Source: Rhodoplanes elegans
GTDB taxonomy: Bacteria; Pseudomonadota; Alphaproteobacteria; Rhizobiales; Xanthobacteraceae
Direction: 5' to 3'
DNA length: 64,000 bases
Assembly: GCF_016653355.1 (NCBI RefSeq)
Contig: NZ_NHSK01000051.1
Span: 1 to 64,000, forward strand
Positions 24,252 through 31,058 of this stretch are shown in pieces. Numbering within the stretch: position 1 is the first letter of the stretch; each line of letters starts with the position of its first letter. The notes under the pieces were generated by a model, which had not been told where the DNA came from, searched no databases, and saw nothing but the letters and a program-made list of their open reading frames with translations. The position numbers and the translations under genes are program-made.

Positions 24252-24700
24252 CGCCGCGCCTTCCACTGTGCATCGGCGGCCTCGATCTCGCGGTCGAGCT
24301 TCTCGCGCAGCTCGCGCGCCTTCTCGCGCCGGAGAAGGGCCTCGTACTTCGCCTCGATCACGATCAGGCCGGCCTCGTTGAGCAGCGTGTTGAGCGGGCG
24401 GACGTCCCCGGTCACCACGACGAGCCCGGCGAGCCGCTGCGCCGAGATGGCGTGCGGCTTTTCCGGGGACGCGTAGGCGTCGAGCGTCGCCTTCGACACG
24501 CGCTCGCCGAGATGCTCCGACAGCGCGGCAGCCACCTCCTCGCGGGAGCGGCCGCACTCGTCGAGCGTCTTGGCGATCGCGCGGGAGAGCCGCCGCGCCG
24601 GGGTCCACGCCTTGACCTGGTCCGCGTCGAAGCGCGGCACCACGGGCGCCGGCGCGTAGTCGCGGAACAGGTCGAGCGTGCTCGGGTCCCGGCGCGGCAT
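24248..24700 (-). CDS. Phage early protein with regulator-like helices, unknown function
   Basis: 150 aa from ATG at 24700. Residues 35-85 (ARRLSRAIAKTLDECGRSRE, LSEHLGERVSKATLDAYASP) look like an HTH, and the C-terminus is a long charged coil (ALLRREKARELREKLDREIE). It precedes the transposase gene, as small DNA-binding proteins do in several alphaproteobacterial Mu-like phages. Function not assigned. Confidence 0.55.
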   Translation of the reverse strand: MPRRDPSTLDLFRDYAPAPVVPRFDADQVKAWTPARRLSRAIAKTLDECGRSREEVAAALSEHLGERVSKATLDAYASPEKPHAISAQRLAGLVVVTGDVRPLNTLLNEAGLIVIEAKYEALLRREKARELREKLDREIEAADAQWKARR

Positions 24701-24705
24701 GGCGG

Positions 24706-25545
24706 TCACCGCTTGGCCTGGGCCGTCGCCCGGCTGCGCGCAGCGAGCCACGACGTGATCGCGTCGTAGTTCGCCTCGAAGAACGCGTGCTGCTGCTTCT
24801 CCTTCAGCTTCGCGAACTTGCCCGCGAGCCGCTCCCAGGCGGCCGTACGGGCCGGCGCCGGCGTCTTGTCGATCGACGCGATCGCCGCGGCGACCGAGGA
24901 GACCCCGGCGTGCGGATCGAGCAGCAGTGCGGCGATCGCCTGCTGGCGTGGCTGCGGCTGCTGGGCGAGCGTGAGCAGGTCGATCTGCTGATCGGCGATC
25001 GGGTGCAGCGCGATCGCCGTCCGGACCGCCCCGTCGATGCCGGTCGCGATCTGGGCCGCGATGCGCACCGAGCGCTCGGAAATGCCGAGCACGTCGGCCG
25101 CGACCGTTGAAAAGCTTGCAGAAAAAACCTCGGCAGAATCTGCCGCAGTTTCCTTCCGGGGCCGACCACCGCGATTGACCGCGTGCTGGCGGTCGTGAAT
25201 CTCCTTCCACGCCGCAATGGCGACGCAGCGGTCCAGCTCGGTCTGGCCGACCCGGTAGAAGTTCTCCTTGATCTCGCGGAGCCGGCAGGTGGCCTCGTCG
25301 GCGTAGCGCTCGGGGTCCTTCAGCTCGACCTCGATCGTCGTGCGCCCGGCGGCCCGGTGCGCGGCGAGCCGGTGTCCGCCCGTGATCAGTCGATACGTGC
25401 CGTCGCCGGTGGCGACGACCTCGATCGGGGGCAGCTCCTCACCGGCGGCGATCTGCTCGGCGAAGGCCTCGACCCAGTCGGGCCGGATCGGCCGCAGCCG
25501 TCCGGAGGCGTCGATTTTCTCGATCTCGATTGTCGTGATGGTCAT
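24706..25545 (-). CDS. ParB-like nuclease-domain protein
   Basis: 279 aa. The N-terminal ParB/Srx domain is clear: LRPIRPDWVEAFAEQIAAGE, LPPIEVVATGDGTYRLITGG with the HRLAAHRAAG motif. A middle HTH (VAADVLGISERSVRIAAQIA) and a C-terminal helical domain follow. In Mu-like phages such proteins precede the transposase and may bind phage ends or mediate partition-like functions. A minus-strand terminator lies 49 bases upstream, so it may have its own promoter or need readthrough. Confidence 0.8.
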   Translation of the reverse strand: MTITTIEIEKIDASGRLRPIRPDWVEAFAEQIAAGEELPPIEVVATGDGTYRLITGGHRLAAHRAAGRTTIEVELKDPERYADEATCRLREIKENFYRVGQTELDRCVAIAAWKEIHDRQHAVNRGGRPRKETAADSAEVFSASFSTVAADVLGISERSVRIAAQIATGIDGAVRTAIALHPIADQQIDLLTLAQQPQPRQQAIAALLLDPHAGVSSVAAAIASIDKTPAPARTAAWERLAGKFAKLKEKQQHAFFEANYDAITSWLAARSRATAQAKR

Positions 25546-25593
25546 CTGCTCTGCCGCTTCGCGGATGGTTTGAAGGTCGGTTCAAAGGTCCGG

Positions 25594-25631
25594 AAAAAAG
25601 CCGGCGGACGCGCCGGGAGCGCGCCCGCCGG
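25594..25631 (-). terminator. Intrinsic terminator upstream of the parB-like gene
   Basis: Arms 25601-25613 and 25619-25631 (13 bp, one mismatch, 5-base loop) are followed on the minus strand by six T (25594-25599). It should stop the early transcript that starts near ner before the transposition genes. That makes readthrough or a second promoter necessary for parB-transposase expression. Confidence 0.65.
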
Positions 25632-25756
25632 AGTTCGGACCAGTCGTGTGCGGGGCAGCGCCCCGCCGCGGGGAGCCCCCGCAACCCACCACTTTGCGCA
25701 GGTGGCGCGCATCCCCCATGATCGGCGTGCTGAGAACCGAACCGGAGGGATTGGGG

Positions 25757-26026
25757 ATGACCGAGAAGGAGACGAGGCTGGAGCGGGTCCGTCGTCGCTT
25801 CGACAAGCAGACGAGGGACGACTCGACGTTCTGGCGCTTTCCGCTCACCGAAGCGGTGATGACGCTGTTGCGTTCCGGCGAGCCAGTCACGATCGACTCG
25901 TTGATCGAGCGACTGAAGAAGCCCCTGGAGGTACCGGACGTCCCGCTCACGGCTGGCGCTTCAATGGCGGCCATCGACCGCCTCCAGAAGCTCCGCACCG
26001 AAATGGAAGGTGATCACCAGAAGTAA
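25757..26026 (+). CDS. Small plus-strand phage protein in the early region
   Basis: 89 aa from ATG at 25757 with GGAGG upstream. The composition is that of a real, charged protein (ETRLERVRRRFDKQTRDDST, EAVMTLLRSGEPVTIDSLIE, AIDRLQKLRTEMEGDHQK). It runs against the early operon and overlaps the 3' end of the convergent gene by 66 bases. A lysogeny-expressed small gene or an antisense control of early transcription are possible. No family recognised. Confidence 0.55.
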   Translation: MTEKETRLERVRRRFDKQTRDDSTFWRFPLTEAVMTLLRSGEPVTIDSLIERLKKPLEVPDVPLTAGASMAAIDRLQKLRTEMEGDHQK

Positions 26027-26239
26027 GCGCGCCCAAGCATCCTCGTCTTGGCGGCCGATCTCGTCTGCCGCGGCGACCACGGCGCCGCGGTAAGCGGCGA
26101 TCTCGCTTTCGTCGGGATGAGTGGCCTGGAGTGTCTCGAAAGCCTGTTCGAGCGTCGGCGCATCCTTGGCCGACGCTCCCGTCCTGACGGGCGCGAGCGA
26201 GGCCGCGATCGCCTGCGCGAGCATGAGGTGCGGGCTCAT
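25961..26239 (-). CDS. Small early phage protein, unknown function
   Basis: 92 aa from ATG at 26239. Helical (MSPHLMLAQAIAASLA, TLEQAFETLQATHPDESEIA, WARLLLVITFHFGAELLE). Last gene before the minus-strand terminator. It overlaps a plus-strand gene at its 3' end. No family recognised. Confidence 0.5.
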   Translation of the reverse strand: MSPHLMLAQAIAASLAPVRTGASAKDAPTLEQAFETLQATHPDESEIAAYRGAVVAAADEIGRQDEDAWARLLLVITFHFGAELLEAVDGRH

Positions 26240-26505
26240 TGCAGGGCCTCCAGATCTTGCGTGGGGATCGCGTCCGCCGCGACCATGGCGTCGTGCTGCA
26301 GGCGGGCGAGGCTCGGTGCCTGCTCGCGCACCATCGTCACGAGGCTCTCGCGCGCAGCGCGCAGCGCCAGCACGTGCGCCTGGCGCAGGTCGCGCTCGAC
26401 GTCGCAGATCGTCCGCGCGCGGATCTGCTGATGCAGCTGCGCCTTCGCCTCGTGATAGGCGATCGTGACGGCCTGGAGCCGGCGGGCGAGCGTGATCCGG
26501 CTCAT
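26236..26505 (-). CDS. Small early phage protein, helical
   Basis: 89 aa from ATG at 26505. Almost wholly helical and charged (AYHEAKAQLHQQIRARTI, VERDLRQAHVLALRAARESL). ATGA overlaps at both ends. No family recognised. Confidence 0.5.
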   Translation of the reverse strand: MSRITLARRLQAVTIAYHEAKAQLHQQIRARTICDVERDLRQAHVLALRAARESLVTMVREQAPSLARLQHDAMVAADAIPTQDLEALQ

Positions 26506-26618
26506 CGCGCACCTCGCGTCATCAACTCGAGGATCGCGGCCGAGACCGTCAGCCAGGCGCACAGCAGCGTCGCCGCGACGATCAGGCGTGCATAGGCGCG
26601 CTCGGCCCGGCCGATCAT
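26502..26618 (-). CDS. Very small single-pass membrane protein
   Basis: 38 aa from ATG at 26618, overlapping both neighbours by ATGA, which is the main support for its being real. One membrane segment (LIVAATLLCAWLTVSAAIL) flanked by Arg residues. Function unknown. Confidence 0.45.
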   Translation of the reverse strand: MIGRAERAYARLIVAATLLCAWLTVSAAILELMTRGAR

Positions 26619-26986
26619 GGCGTCCCCCGTGCGGAGGTCTCGACCACACCCGAGACGTCGCCGCCGCAATGCGGGCAGCGGAACGTCACCGTCTTCAGGG
26701 CCGGCACGGCGCCGCTGCGCCGGACGTAGCCGTCCCGCCGGATCCGCGTGGCCCAGCGGTTGAACGAGGACGGAGCGATCGTCTTGGCGCCGATCGCCAC
26801 CACGGCGAGGTTCAGGTCCAGGAGGATGTCCTGCTGGGTGCGCTTGCGCGCCAGCACGGCATCGGCGGCCGCGTCGACCGCGGCGTCGGCCGCTGTCGGC
26901 AGCAGCTCGACCGAGCACAGCTGCCCGCGCTTGCCGGCACTGGCCTTGTCCGGACTAGGCCGATCGGTGGACACCGGACGGGTCAT
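26615..26986 (-). CDS. DUF3486-like early protein with C-terminal Cys pair
   Basis: 123 aa from ATG at 26986. Residues 20-85 repeat the signature of the gp27-like protein at 10487-11086: SVELLPTAAD..., RKRTQQDILLDLN and SSFNRWATRIR line up with IDLLPEEAQ, RKRTQADILFELN and GAFNRHSTKL. A zinc-ribbon-like fragment RCPHCGGD follows, with only one CxxC. It is the second gene after ner. I infer a DNA-binding helical domain shared with the small terminase and used for an early role. Confidence 0.6.
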   Translation of the reverse strand: MTRPVSTDRPSPDKASAGKRGQLCSVELLPTAADAAVDAAADAVLARKRTQQDILLDLNLAVVAIGAKTIAPSSFNRWATRIRRDGYVRRSGAVPALKTVTFRCPHCGGDVSGVVETSARGTP

Positions 26987-27285
26987 GACCCCCTCCGCGC
27001 TGTCGACAGGCATGCGGGGATTTGACTGGAGGGGGCTGTATCGAGTCGGGTACGCTTCCGGGGTGAGACGGGTCCGCCGCGGTATCGCTCGGGCCACAGG
27101 ACGGAGGGCTCGACCCCGAGGGCCGCCGCGATCGCACGCTCGCCGCGCACGTTCCGGCGCCGCAGTGCGACCCCGCACGCGGAGGGTTCGAGACCGGCCG
27201 CGAGCGAGATCCCGATCAGGGTCAGCCCGCGGCGGTGCACCTCTGCCTTGATGGCATGACGATCCCACGTCCGACGTCGCCGCAT
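26983..27285 (-). CDS. ner: Ner-like early regulator
   Basis: 100 aa from ATG at 27285 after a GAGGCGAG ribosome site. Residues 1-70 match the Ner/Nlp family: RTWDRHAIKAEVHRRGLTLI, GISLAAGLEPSACGVALRRR and the family end GVEPSVLWPERYRGG. In Mu, Ner is the first early gene and represses both the repressor and early promoters to favour lytic growth. Here it is divergent from the repressor, as in Mu. The last 30 residues are a non-conserved basic tail. Confidence 0.85.
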   Translation of the reverse strand: MRRRRTWDRHAIKAEVHRRGLTLIGISLAAGLEPSACGVALRRRNVRGERAIAAALGVEPSVLWPERYRGGPVSPRKRTRLDTAPSSQIPACLSTARRGS

Positions 27286-27301
27286 CTCTCGCCTCAGAGG
27301 A

Positions 27302-27328
27302 CCGGCCGCCCCCAGCGGCCGGTTTTTT
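27302..27328 (+). terminator. Hairpin with T-run between ner and repressor
   Basis: CCGGCCGC (27302-27309), 5-base loop, GCGGCCGG (27315-27322), then six T (27323-27328). On the plus strand it would stop transcripts arriving from the early region before the repressor. On the minus strand the same hairpin lies in the ner leader. Confidence 0.55.
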
Positions 27329-27360
27329 GGGACACGCAAATCAGAATTCAGACGATATTC

Positions 27361-27395
27361 GCCAAACTTGGCTGAGGCGTCAAGCCAAACTTGGC
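27361..27395. promoter_or_regulatory. Paired operators GCCAAACTTGGC
   Basis: Two identical 12-bp sites at 27361-27372 and 27384-27395, 23 bp apart (about two helical turns), in the repressor-ner control region. Each has GCCAA/TTGGC arms around a 2-base centre. They are likely sites for the repressor, Ner or both. The second overlaps a TTG at 27391, which argues for the downstream start of the repressor. Confidence 0.65.
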
Positions 27396-27411
27396 GAGGC
27401 AGGGCTGTGAA

Positions 27412-28071
27412 TTGAGCGAGCCAGACCTAAGGGCTTTTGCAGAGCGGCTCCGAGACGCTGTCGAACGGGCAGGCGGTAAAACCGTTGTTGTTCAACGTTC
27501 TGGCGTTCCAGATCGCTCTTTGAGTCACTATCTCGCGGGAACCACCGAGCCGAAGGCATTCGCTCTAGCCGCGATCGCCGAAGCATGTTCAGTGAGCATG
27601 GAGTCGCTGATGGGCTCAGCGGCTCCTGCCGGTCTGCCAAATTTGGCGGAGCGATTCGCCTTCGTTCGTCGTTACGACGTGCGCGCGAGCGCCGGTAACG
27701 GAGCCCTCACCACCGCCGACGAGCTGGAAGGTGGCGACTTCGTCGCGTTTCGGGCCGATTGGCTGCATCGGATCGGAGTAAGCCCGCGCCAAGCCGAGGT
27801 GCTGATCGCGATCGGAGATTCGATGGAGCCGACGATCCGCGACGGCGACCTGCTGCTGATCGACCGCTCGTTCGACCGGCCCAAGGACAACGGGATCTAC
27901 GTCTTGGTGTTGGGCGGCATGGTTCTGGTGAAGCGCGTCCAGACGCGCCGGGACGGAAGCGTGGTCTTGCTTTCCGACAACCAGAGGTACGAAAATGAAG
28001 TCGTGCCGGCGGACGAGCTGCCGGACCTCAAGGTCGAAGGGCGGGTGCGCTGGTTCGGCCGGACAATTTAG
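27412..28071 (+). CDS. Phage repressor, HTH plus S24 (LexA/CI-type) domain
   Basis: 219 aa from TTG at 27412; TTG at 27391 in the same frame is an alternative but lies inside an operator. Residues 5-60 form an HTH (AFAERLRDAVERAGG, VVQRSGVPDRSLSHYLAG). The S24 domain has the catalytic Ser in IGDSMEPTIRDGD (about S137) and Lys in MVLVKRVQ (about K174). The hinge RASAGNGAL is a plausible self-cleavage region, so RecA-dependent SOS induction is possible, unlike the Mu repressor. A third GCCAAATTTGGC operator lies within the gene. Confidence 0.88.
   Translation: MSEPDLRAFAERLRDAVERAGGKTVVVQRSGVPDRSLSHYLAGTTEPKAFALAAIAEACSVSMESLMGSAAPAGLPNLAERFAFVRRYDVRASAGNGALTTADELEGGDFVAFRADWLHRIGVSPRQAEVLIAIGDSMEPTIRDGDLLLIDRSFDRPKDNGIYVLVLGGMVLVKRVQTRRDGSVVLLSDNQRYENEVVPADELPDLKVEGRVRWFGRTI
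27636..27647. promoter_or_regulatory. Third operator copy GCCAAATTTGGC inside the repressor gene
   Basis: A perfect 12-bp palindrome differing from the two upstream operators at one central base. Its position about 250 bp downstream would allow DNA looping by a repressor oligomer. Confidence 0.5.
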
Positions 28072-28088
28072 GCTGCGAGGACAGGACC

Positions 28089-28394
28089 ATGGATACTGCC
28101 GTCGGCATCATGGCGATCGTCGCTGGCTTCGGCCTGTTGATGCTGCCGTTCTGGATTTGCTTGTCTGGGCGGGGCGCCGGCTTGATGATCGGCACCTTTT
28201 TGGCATGCCTCGCGACGCCGCTGGCGGGCGTTTTCCACCTTCTTGCCGGCCTGCTGGTGTGGATTTTTGCCTTCGTTCTCGCCGGTCTGGCGCACCGGGC
28301 GCTGAAGCGCGAGCTGTTCGAGCAGCGGCTGCTCGCCGAGGTCCGCGCTGCGCGCCAGGCGGCCGGCCGACCTCCGCAACAGAGGAGCGCATGA
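28089..28394 (+). CDS. Small membrane protein, repressor-linked
   Basis: 101 aa, ATG 17 bases after the repressor stop and preceded by AGGACAGG, so probably co-transcribed with the repressor in the lysogen. Two to three hydrophobic segments (GIMAIVAGFGLLMLPFWICL, GTFLACLATPLAGVFHLL, LVWIFAFVLAGLA) and a charged cytoplasmic tail (HRALKRELFEQRLLAEVRAA). Homologous in layout to the next gene. Candidate exclusion or immunity protein by position; function unknown. Confidence 0.65.
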   Translation: MDTAVGIMAIVAGFGLLMLPFWICLSGRGAGLMIGTFLACLATPLAGVFHLLAGLLVWIFAFVLAGLAHRALKRELFEQRLLAEVRAARQAAGRPPQQRSA

Positions 28395-28642
28395 TGGATG
28401 GCGCCCTCGTCGTCGGGCTCGCCTTCGTGGCGATCGTCGTCTTCGCTCCGTTCTGGTACGCGCTGGCCGGCTACGGCGTCCCGATGAAGGTCGCGACGTT
28501 CGCGGTGTGCCTCGCGGTGCTCGGCGCCGCGGTGTTTTTCTGGGTCGCCGGGCTGATTCTGTGGCTCGTCGCCTGGGTGCTCGCATTCGTCGCCAACGGC
28601 GATCCGGAGCGCCGAGCCGCCGCCGAGCAGACCGCGAAGTGA
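28391..28642 (+). CDS. Small membrane protein, paralogue of preceding gene
   Basis: 83 aa from ATG at 28391 (ATGA overlap; a second ATG follows at once). Three hydrophobic segments (VVGLAFVAIVVFAPFWYALA, FAVCLAVLGAAVFFWVAGLI, LWLVAWVLAFVA). It shares PFWxxLxGxG, a central TFxxCLA and GLxxW...WVLA/FVLA with its neighbour. Ends in a charged tail. Last gene of the phage left end. Confidence 0.62.
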   Translation: MMDGALVVGLAFVAIVVFAPFWYALAGYGVPMKVATFAVCLAVLGAAVFFWVAGLILWLVAWVLAFVANGDPERRAAAEQTAK

Positions 28643-28700
28643 GGCTTCTCGAGCAGCGTTCGAAGGGCGTTTGTCGGGCCTCTGAACGCCGCGCTGGTTT

Positions 28701-28843
28701 TTCGGAGTTCCGCTTTTCGCTTTGGTCGCCCTTACCGGCTGTTCTTGTTGATATTGCACACGGAATTTCGCTCTCCGGCCATTCTCGGCGAACTCCGAAT
28801 CCAGTTCGGAGTTCGCACTGAGCGGAAACGAGAATTTCCGCCG
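28701..28843. repeat. Five imperfect repeats, candidate transposase-binding sites at the phage left end
   Basis: Copies of a motif close to TCGGARTTYSSC: plus strand near 28701 (TTCGGAGTTCCGC), 28759 (CACGGAATTTCGC) and 28804 (GTTCGGAGTTCGC); minus strand near 28800-28787 (ATTCGGAGTTCGCC) and 28843-28829 (GGCGGAAATTCTCG). The third and fourth form a perfect 12-bp inverted repeat (28788-28799 and 28805-28816). Mu ends carry several such MuA sites in mixed orientation. Confidence 0.55.
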
Positions 28844-28961
28844 CCGCCCCGCCGGCCGTGCCATTCGATCTTGCGCCCCGCCGCCCGCCGGATCGGCCCG
28901 CCAGCGCCGCCTAGGTGCCCGTCGCGCCGTCAAAAGATCGCCAGAGCACGGGAATGCTCGG

Positions 28962-30242
28962 TTGATCCCACATCTGCCATCTGATCTTGCGGGTTACACC
29001 CGCCTGCTGGTCGTCCTGACGATCCTGTCGACCTTCAATCAGCTCGATCGTCAGCTCACCGTGATCCTGCTAGAGCCGATCCGCTGCGAGTTCGCGCTCT
29101 CCGACGTCGAGCTGGGGCTGCTGTCGGGCTTCGGCTTCGCGATCCTCCATGCCGGGCTCAGCATTCCGGCCGCCGTGTGGGTGGTGAACCGCGGACGGCG
29201 AAACCTCGTCGCCGTCTCGACCGCGGTGTGGGGCCTCGCCACCGTCGCGTCAGGCCTCGCCCAGTCGTTCGGCCAGCTTCTGCTCGGACGCATCGGCATC
29301 GGCATCGGCGCCGGCGAGGCCGGCGTGACGCCCGCCTCGCACGCGATGATCTCCGACGCCTTCCCGCAGCAGGAGCGCGCCGGCGCGATGGCGGTGTGGT
29401 CCTCGGGCATCAATCTCGGCGTGCTCCTCGCCTTTCTGGTCGGTGGCTTCGTGGGCCAGCGTTACGGCTGGCGCGCCGCCTTCGTCGGCTGCGGCCTCGC
29501 CACGGCGGCGATGGCGCTGGTGGTCCGCTTCGCCCTCGCCGAGCCGGCGCGCGCGGCCGATCGCGCCGCCGATGCGCTGCGCGCCATGCCGTCGCTCGCC
29601 CTGCTCGCGCTGACGATACGGACCATGTGGGGCGAGCCGGCGCTGCATCACATCGTCTTCGGCGCCACCATCACGGCGACGGTCGGCTACGGCGCGATCT
29701 CGTGGGTGCCCTCATTCCTGGTGCGGGTGCACGGGCTCGACCTCGCCACCACGGGCACCTATCTGGCGCTGGTGATCGGGGTGGGTGGTGCCGGCGTGGT
29801 GCTGCTGGGCGGGCGCCTCGCCGATCGGCTGCAGCGCTTCGGGCTCGGCTGGTCGCTCGTCGCGATCGGGCTGTGGCTGATCGTCGTGAAGCCGTTCGGG
29901 CTGATGTTCTATCTCACCTCCAGCACGACGGTCGCGCTCGTCGCCTTCGTGCTTCCCGCGACCGCCGCCAACGCCTATCTCGGCCCCGCTCTCGCGGCGC
30001 TCCACAACGGCTTTCCGCCGACGGTGCGGCCGGCCGCCTCCGCCGTGTTCCTCATCGCCGTCAATCTGATCGGTCTTGGCGTCGGCCCGCTGCTGGTGGG
30101 CGCGCTCAGCCAGCTCGTGTTCGCCGAGGCCGGGCCGCGCTCGCTCGGCTACGCGCTCGCCGTGATGCAGGGGCTGGGCGCCTGGGGCGCCCTTCACTTC
30201 ATCCTCGCCGGCCGTTGGCTCTCCCGCCGCGGCGCGGCCTGA
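28962..30242 (+). CDS. MFS transporter, Spinster-like
   Basis: 426 aa with about 12 membrane segments. The start LLVVLTILSTFNQLDRQL with the conserved Asp-Arg in helix 1, PASHAMISDAFPQQERAGAM and the middle loop with basic residues fit the Spinster-type branch of the major facilitator family, which export lipids or amphipathic compounds in other organisms. The only nearby start is TTG at 28962 with no good ribosome site. The true start may have been lost or moved by the prophage insertion just upstream. The substrate is unknown; it stands about 800 bases before the NRPS cassette. Confidence 0.78.
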   Translation: MIPHLPSDLAGYTRLLVVLTILSTFNQLDRQLTVILLEPIRCEFALSDVELGLLSGFGFAILHAGLSIPAAVWVVNRGRRNLVAVSTAVWGLATVASGLAQSFGQLLLGRIGIGIGAGEAGVTPASHAMISDAFPQQERAGAMAVWSSGINLGVLLAFLVGGFVGQRYGWRAAFVGCGLATAAMALVVRFALAEPARAADRAADALRAMPSLALLALTIRTMWGEPALHHIVFGATITATVGYGAISWVPSFLVRVHGLDLATTGTYLALVIGVGGAGVVLLGGRLADRLQRFGLGWSLVAIGLWLIVVKPFGLMFYLTSSTTVALVAFVLPATAANAYLGPALAALHNGFPPTVRPAASAVFLIAVNLIGLGVGPLLVGALSQLVFAEAGPRSLGYALAVMQGLGAWGALHFILAGRWLSRRGAA

Positions 30243-31058
30243 ACTGCCCTGCCTCGCACTGACGTCGATCCACTCCGCTCATCCCCGCGGACGCGGGGAT
30301 CCAGAGCCACACATCGTGTCGCCACTGGGTCCCCTTCGCGGGACGAGCAGACACCGGCTCCGAGTTCATCCCGGCCTAGAAGTGTCCAGCGTGCCCGGGC
30401 GCCGTCGTGATCCTGCCGGCGCTGCTCGCCTGGGATGCACGCACCAGCACGGTCGGCGGCGTCACCGCCGTGATCGATCCGCAGACCAGGCAGCCGCGTC
30501 CGCTCGGCGCCGAGCCGCCGTCGGTCGCGCCGCCCGAGGGCAAAGGCGCGCCGATGGTCGGCCCCGCCGCCGACGGAAACCCGCAGGCCCCGGGCCGGGC
30601 CTCCCGTCACTGCGGCGGACGTCCGCTGCCGCAGCGGGCGGCCATGCCGGGCGATTCGCGCTCCGCTGTCCGGCGCCGGGTGGTCCGGGCCGGCCGTCGA
30701 CGCCGCTTCCGTAACCCCTCGCTAACCAGCCGAACAGCCTCCGTAATCGTGCGGATTCAGGGTCCGCGGGGCCGTCCCGCAAGGCCTCCGGTGCTGCTGC
30801 GGCGCAGCGTTCACGGTCCCTAAACGGCTCATTCAGCGGGCATTCATGTGCCGGTGCCCAGGTTGCCGAGCGTGAGAGGCTGCCGGATCCAAAAGCCTCG
30901 GGGGAAGCGCAGGACCACCCATCCCGTCCGTGCCGTCGCGAGCCGCCGTATCGGCGGCGTGCGGCACACCCTCGACCCCAGGGCCCGGCAGCACCGAACG
31001 GCAGCACGATCTCGGCCCGGCGCGGGCGACCGCGCAGGACCGCAACCAGAGCAGACCG
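30243..31058. other. Long intergenic region between transporter and NRPS
   Basis: About 816 bases without a gene I can support. It starts with the palindrome at 30281-30300. A 138-codon frame from 30407 has a plausible first 60 residues but then turns into Arg/Pro-rich antisense-like sequence and was not called. The last 200 bases should hold the promoter of the NRPS gene. Confidence 0.5.
30281..30300. repeat. REP-like palindrome after the MFS gene
   Basis: ATCCCCGCG-GA-CGCGGGGAT, perfect 9-bp arms. Sequences of this type are dispersed in Hyphomicrobiales genomes between genes. It may also serve as a terminator for the MFS gene. Confidence 0.55.

Larger units (their letters stand above)
1..28850 (-). 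mobile_element. Mu-like transposable prophage (right boundary approximate, left part outside window)
   Basis: The gene set and order match the Mu family: repressor and Ner in opposite directions, DDE transposase plus AAA+ target activator, GemA, Mor, endolysin and spanins, gp25/26/27-like proteins, terminase, DUF935 portal, SPP1 gp7-type head protein, protease/scaffold, capsid, gp36, gp37 and gpV. The phage left end lies at the right side of the window. The AT-richer repeat zone at 28701-28843 gives way to GC-rich host-like DNA and an MFS gene starting near 28962, so the terminus should fall between about 28840 and 28960. The 5-bp target duplication cannot be identified because the other end is outside the window. 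No broken phage gene was seen, so the element may be intact. Confidence 0.9.

Noticed and set aside
30407-30823. Possible 138-codon gene between MFS and NRPS
   Set aside because: The first 60 residues look plausible, but the rest is low-complexity Arg/Pro, with no ribosome site and no family.
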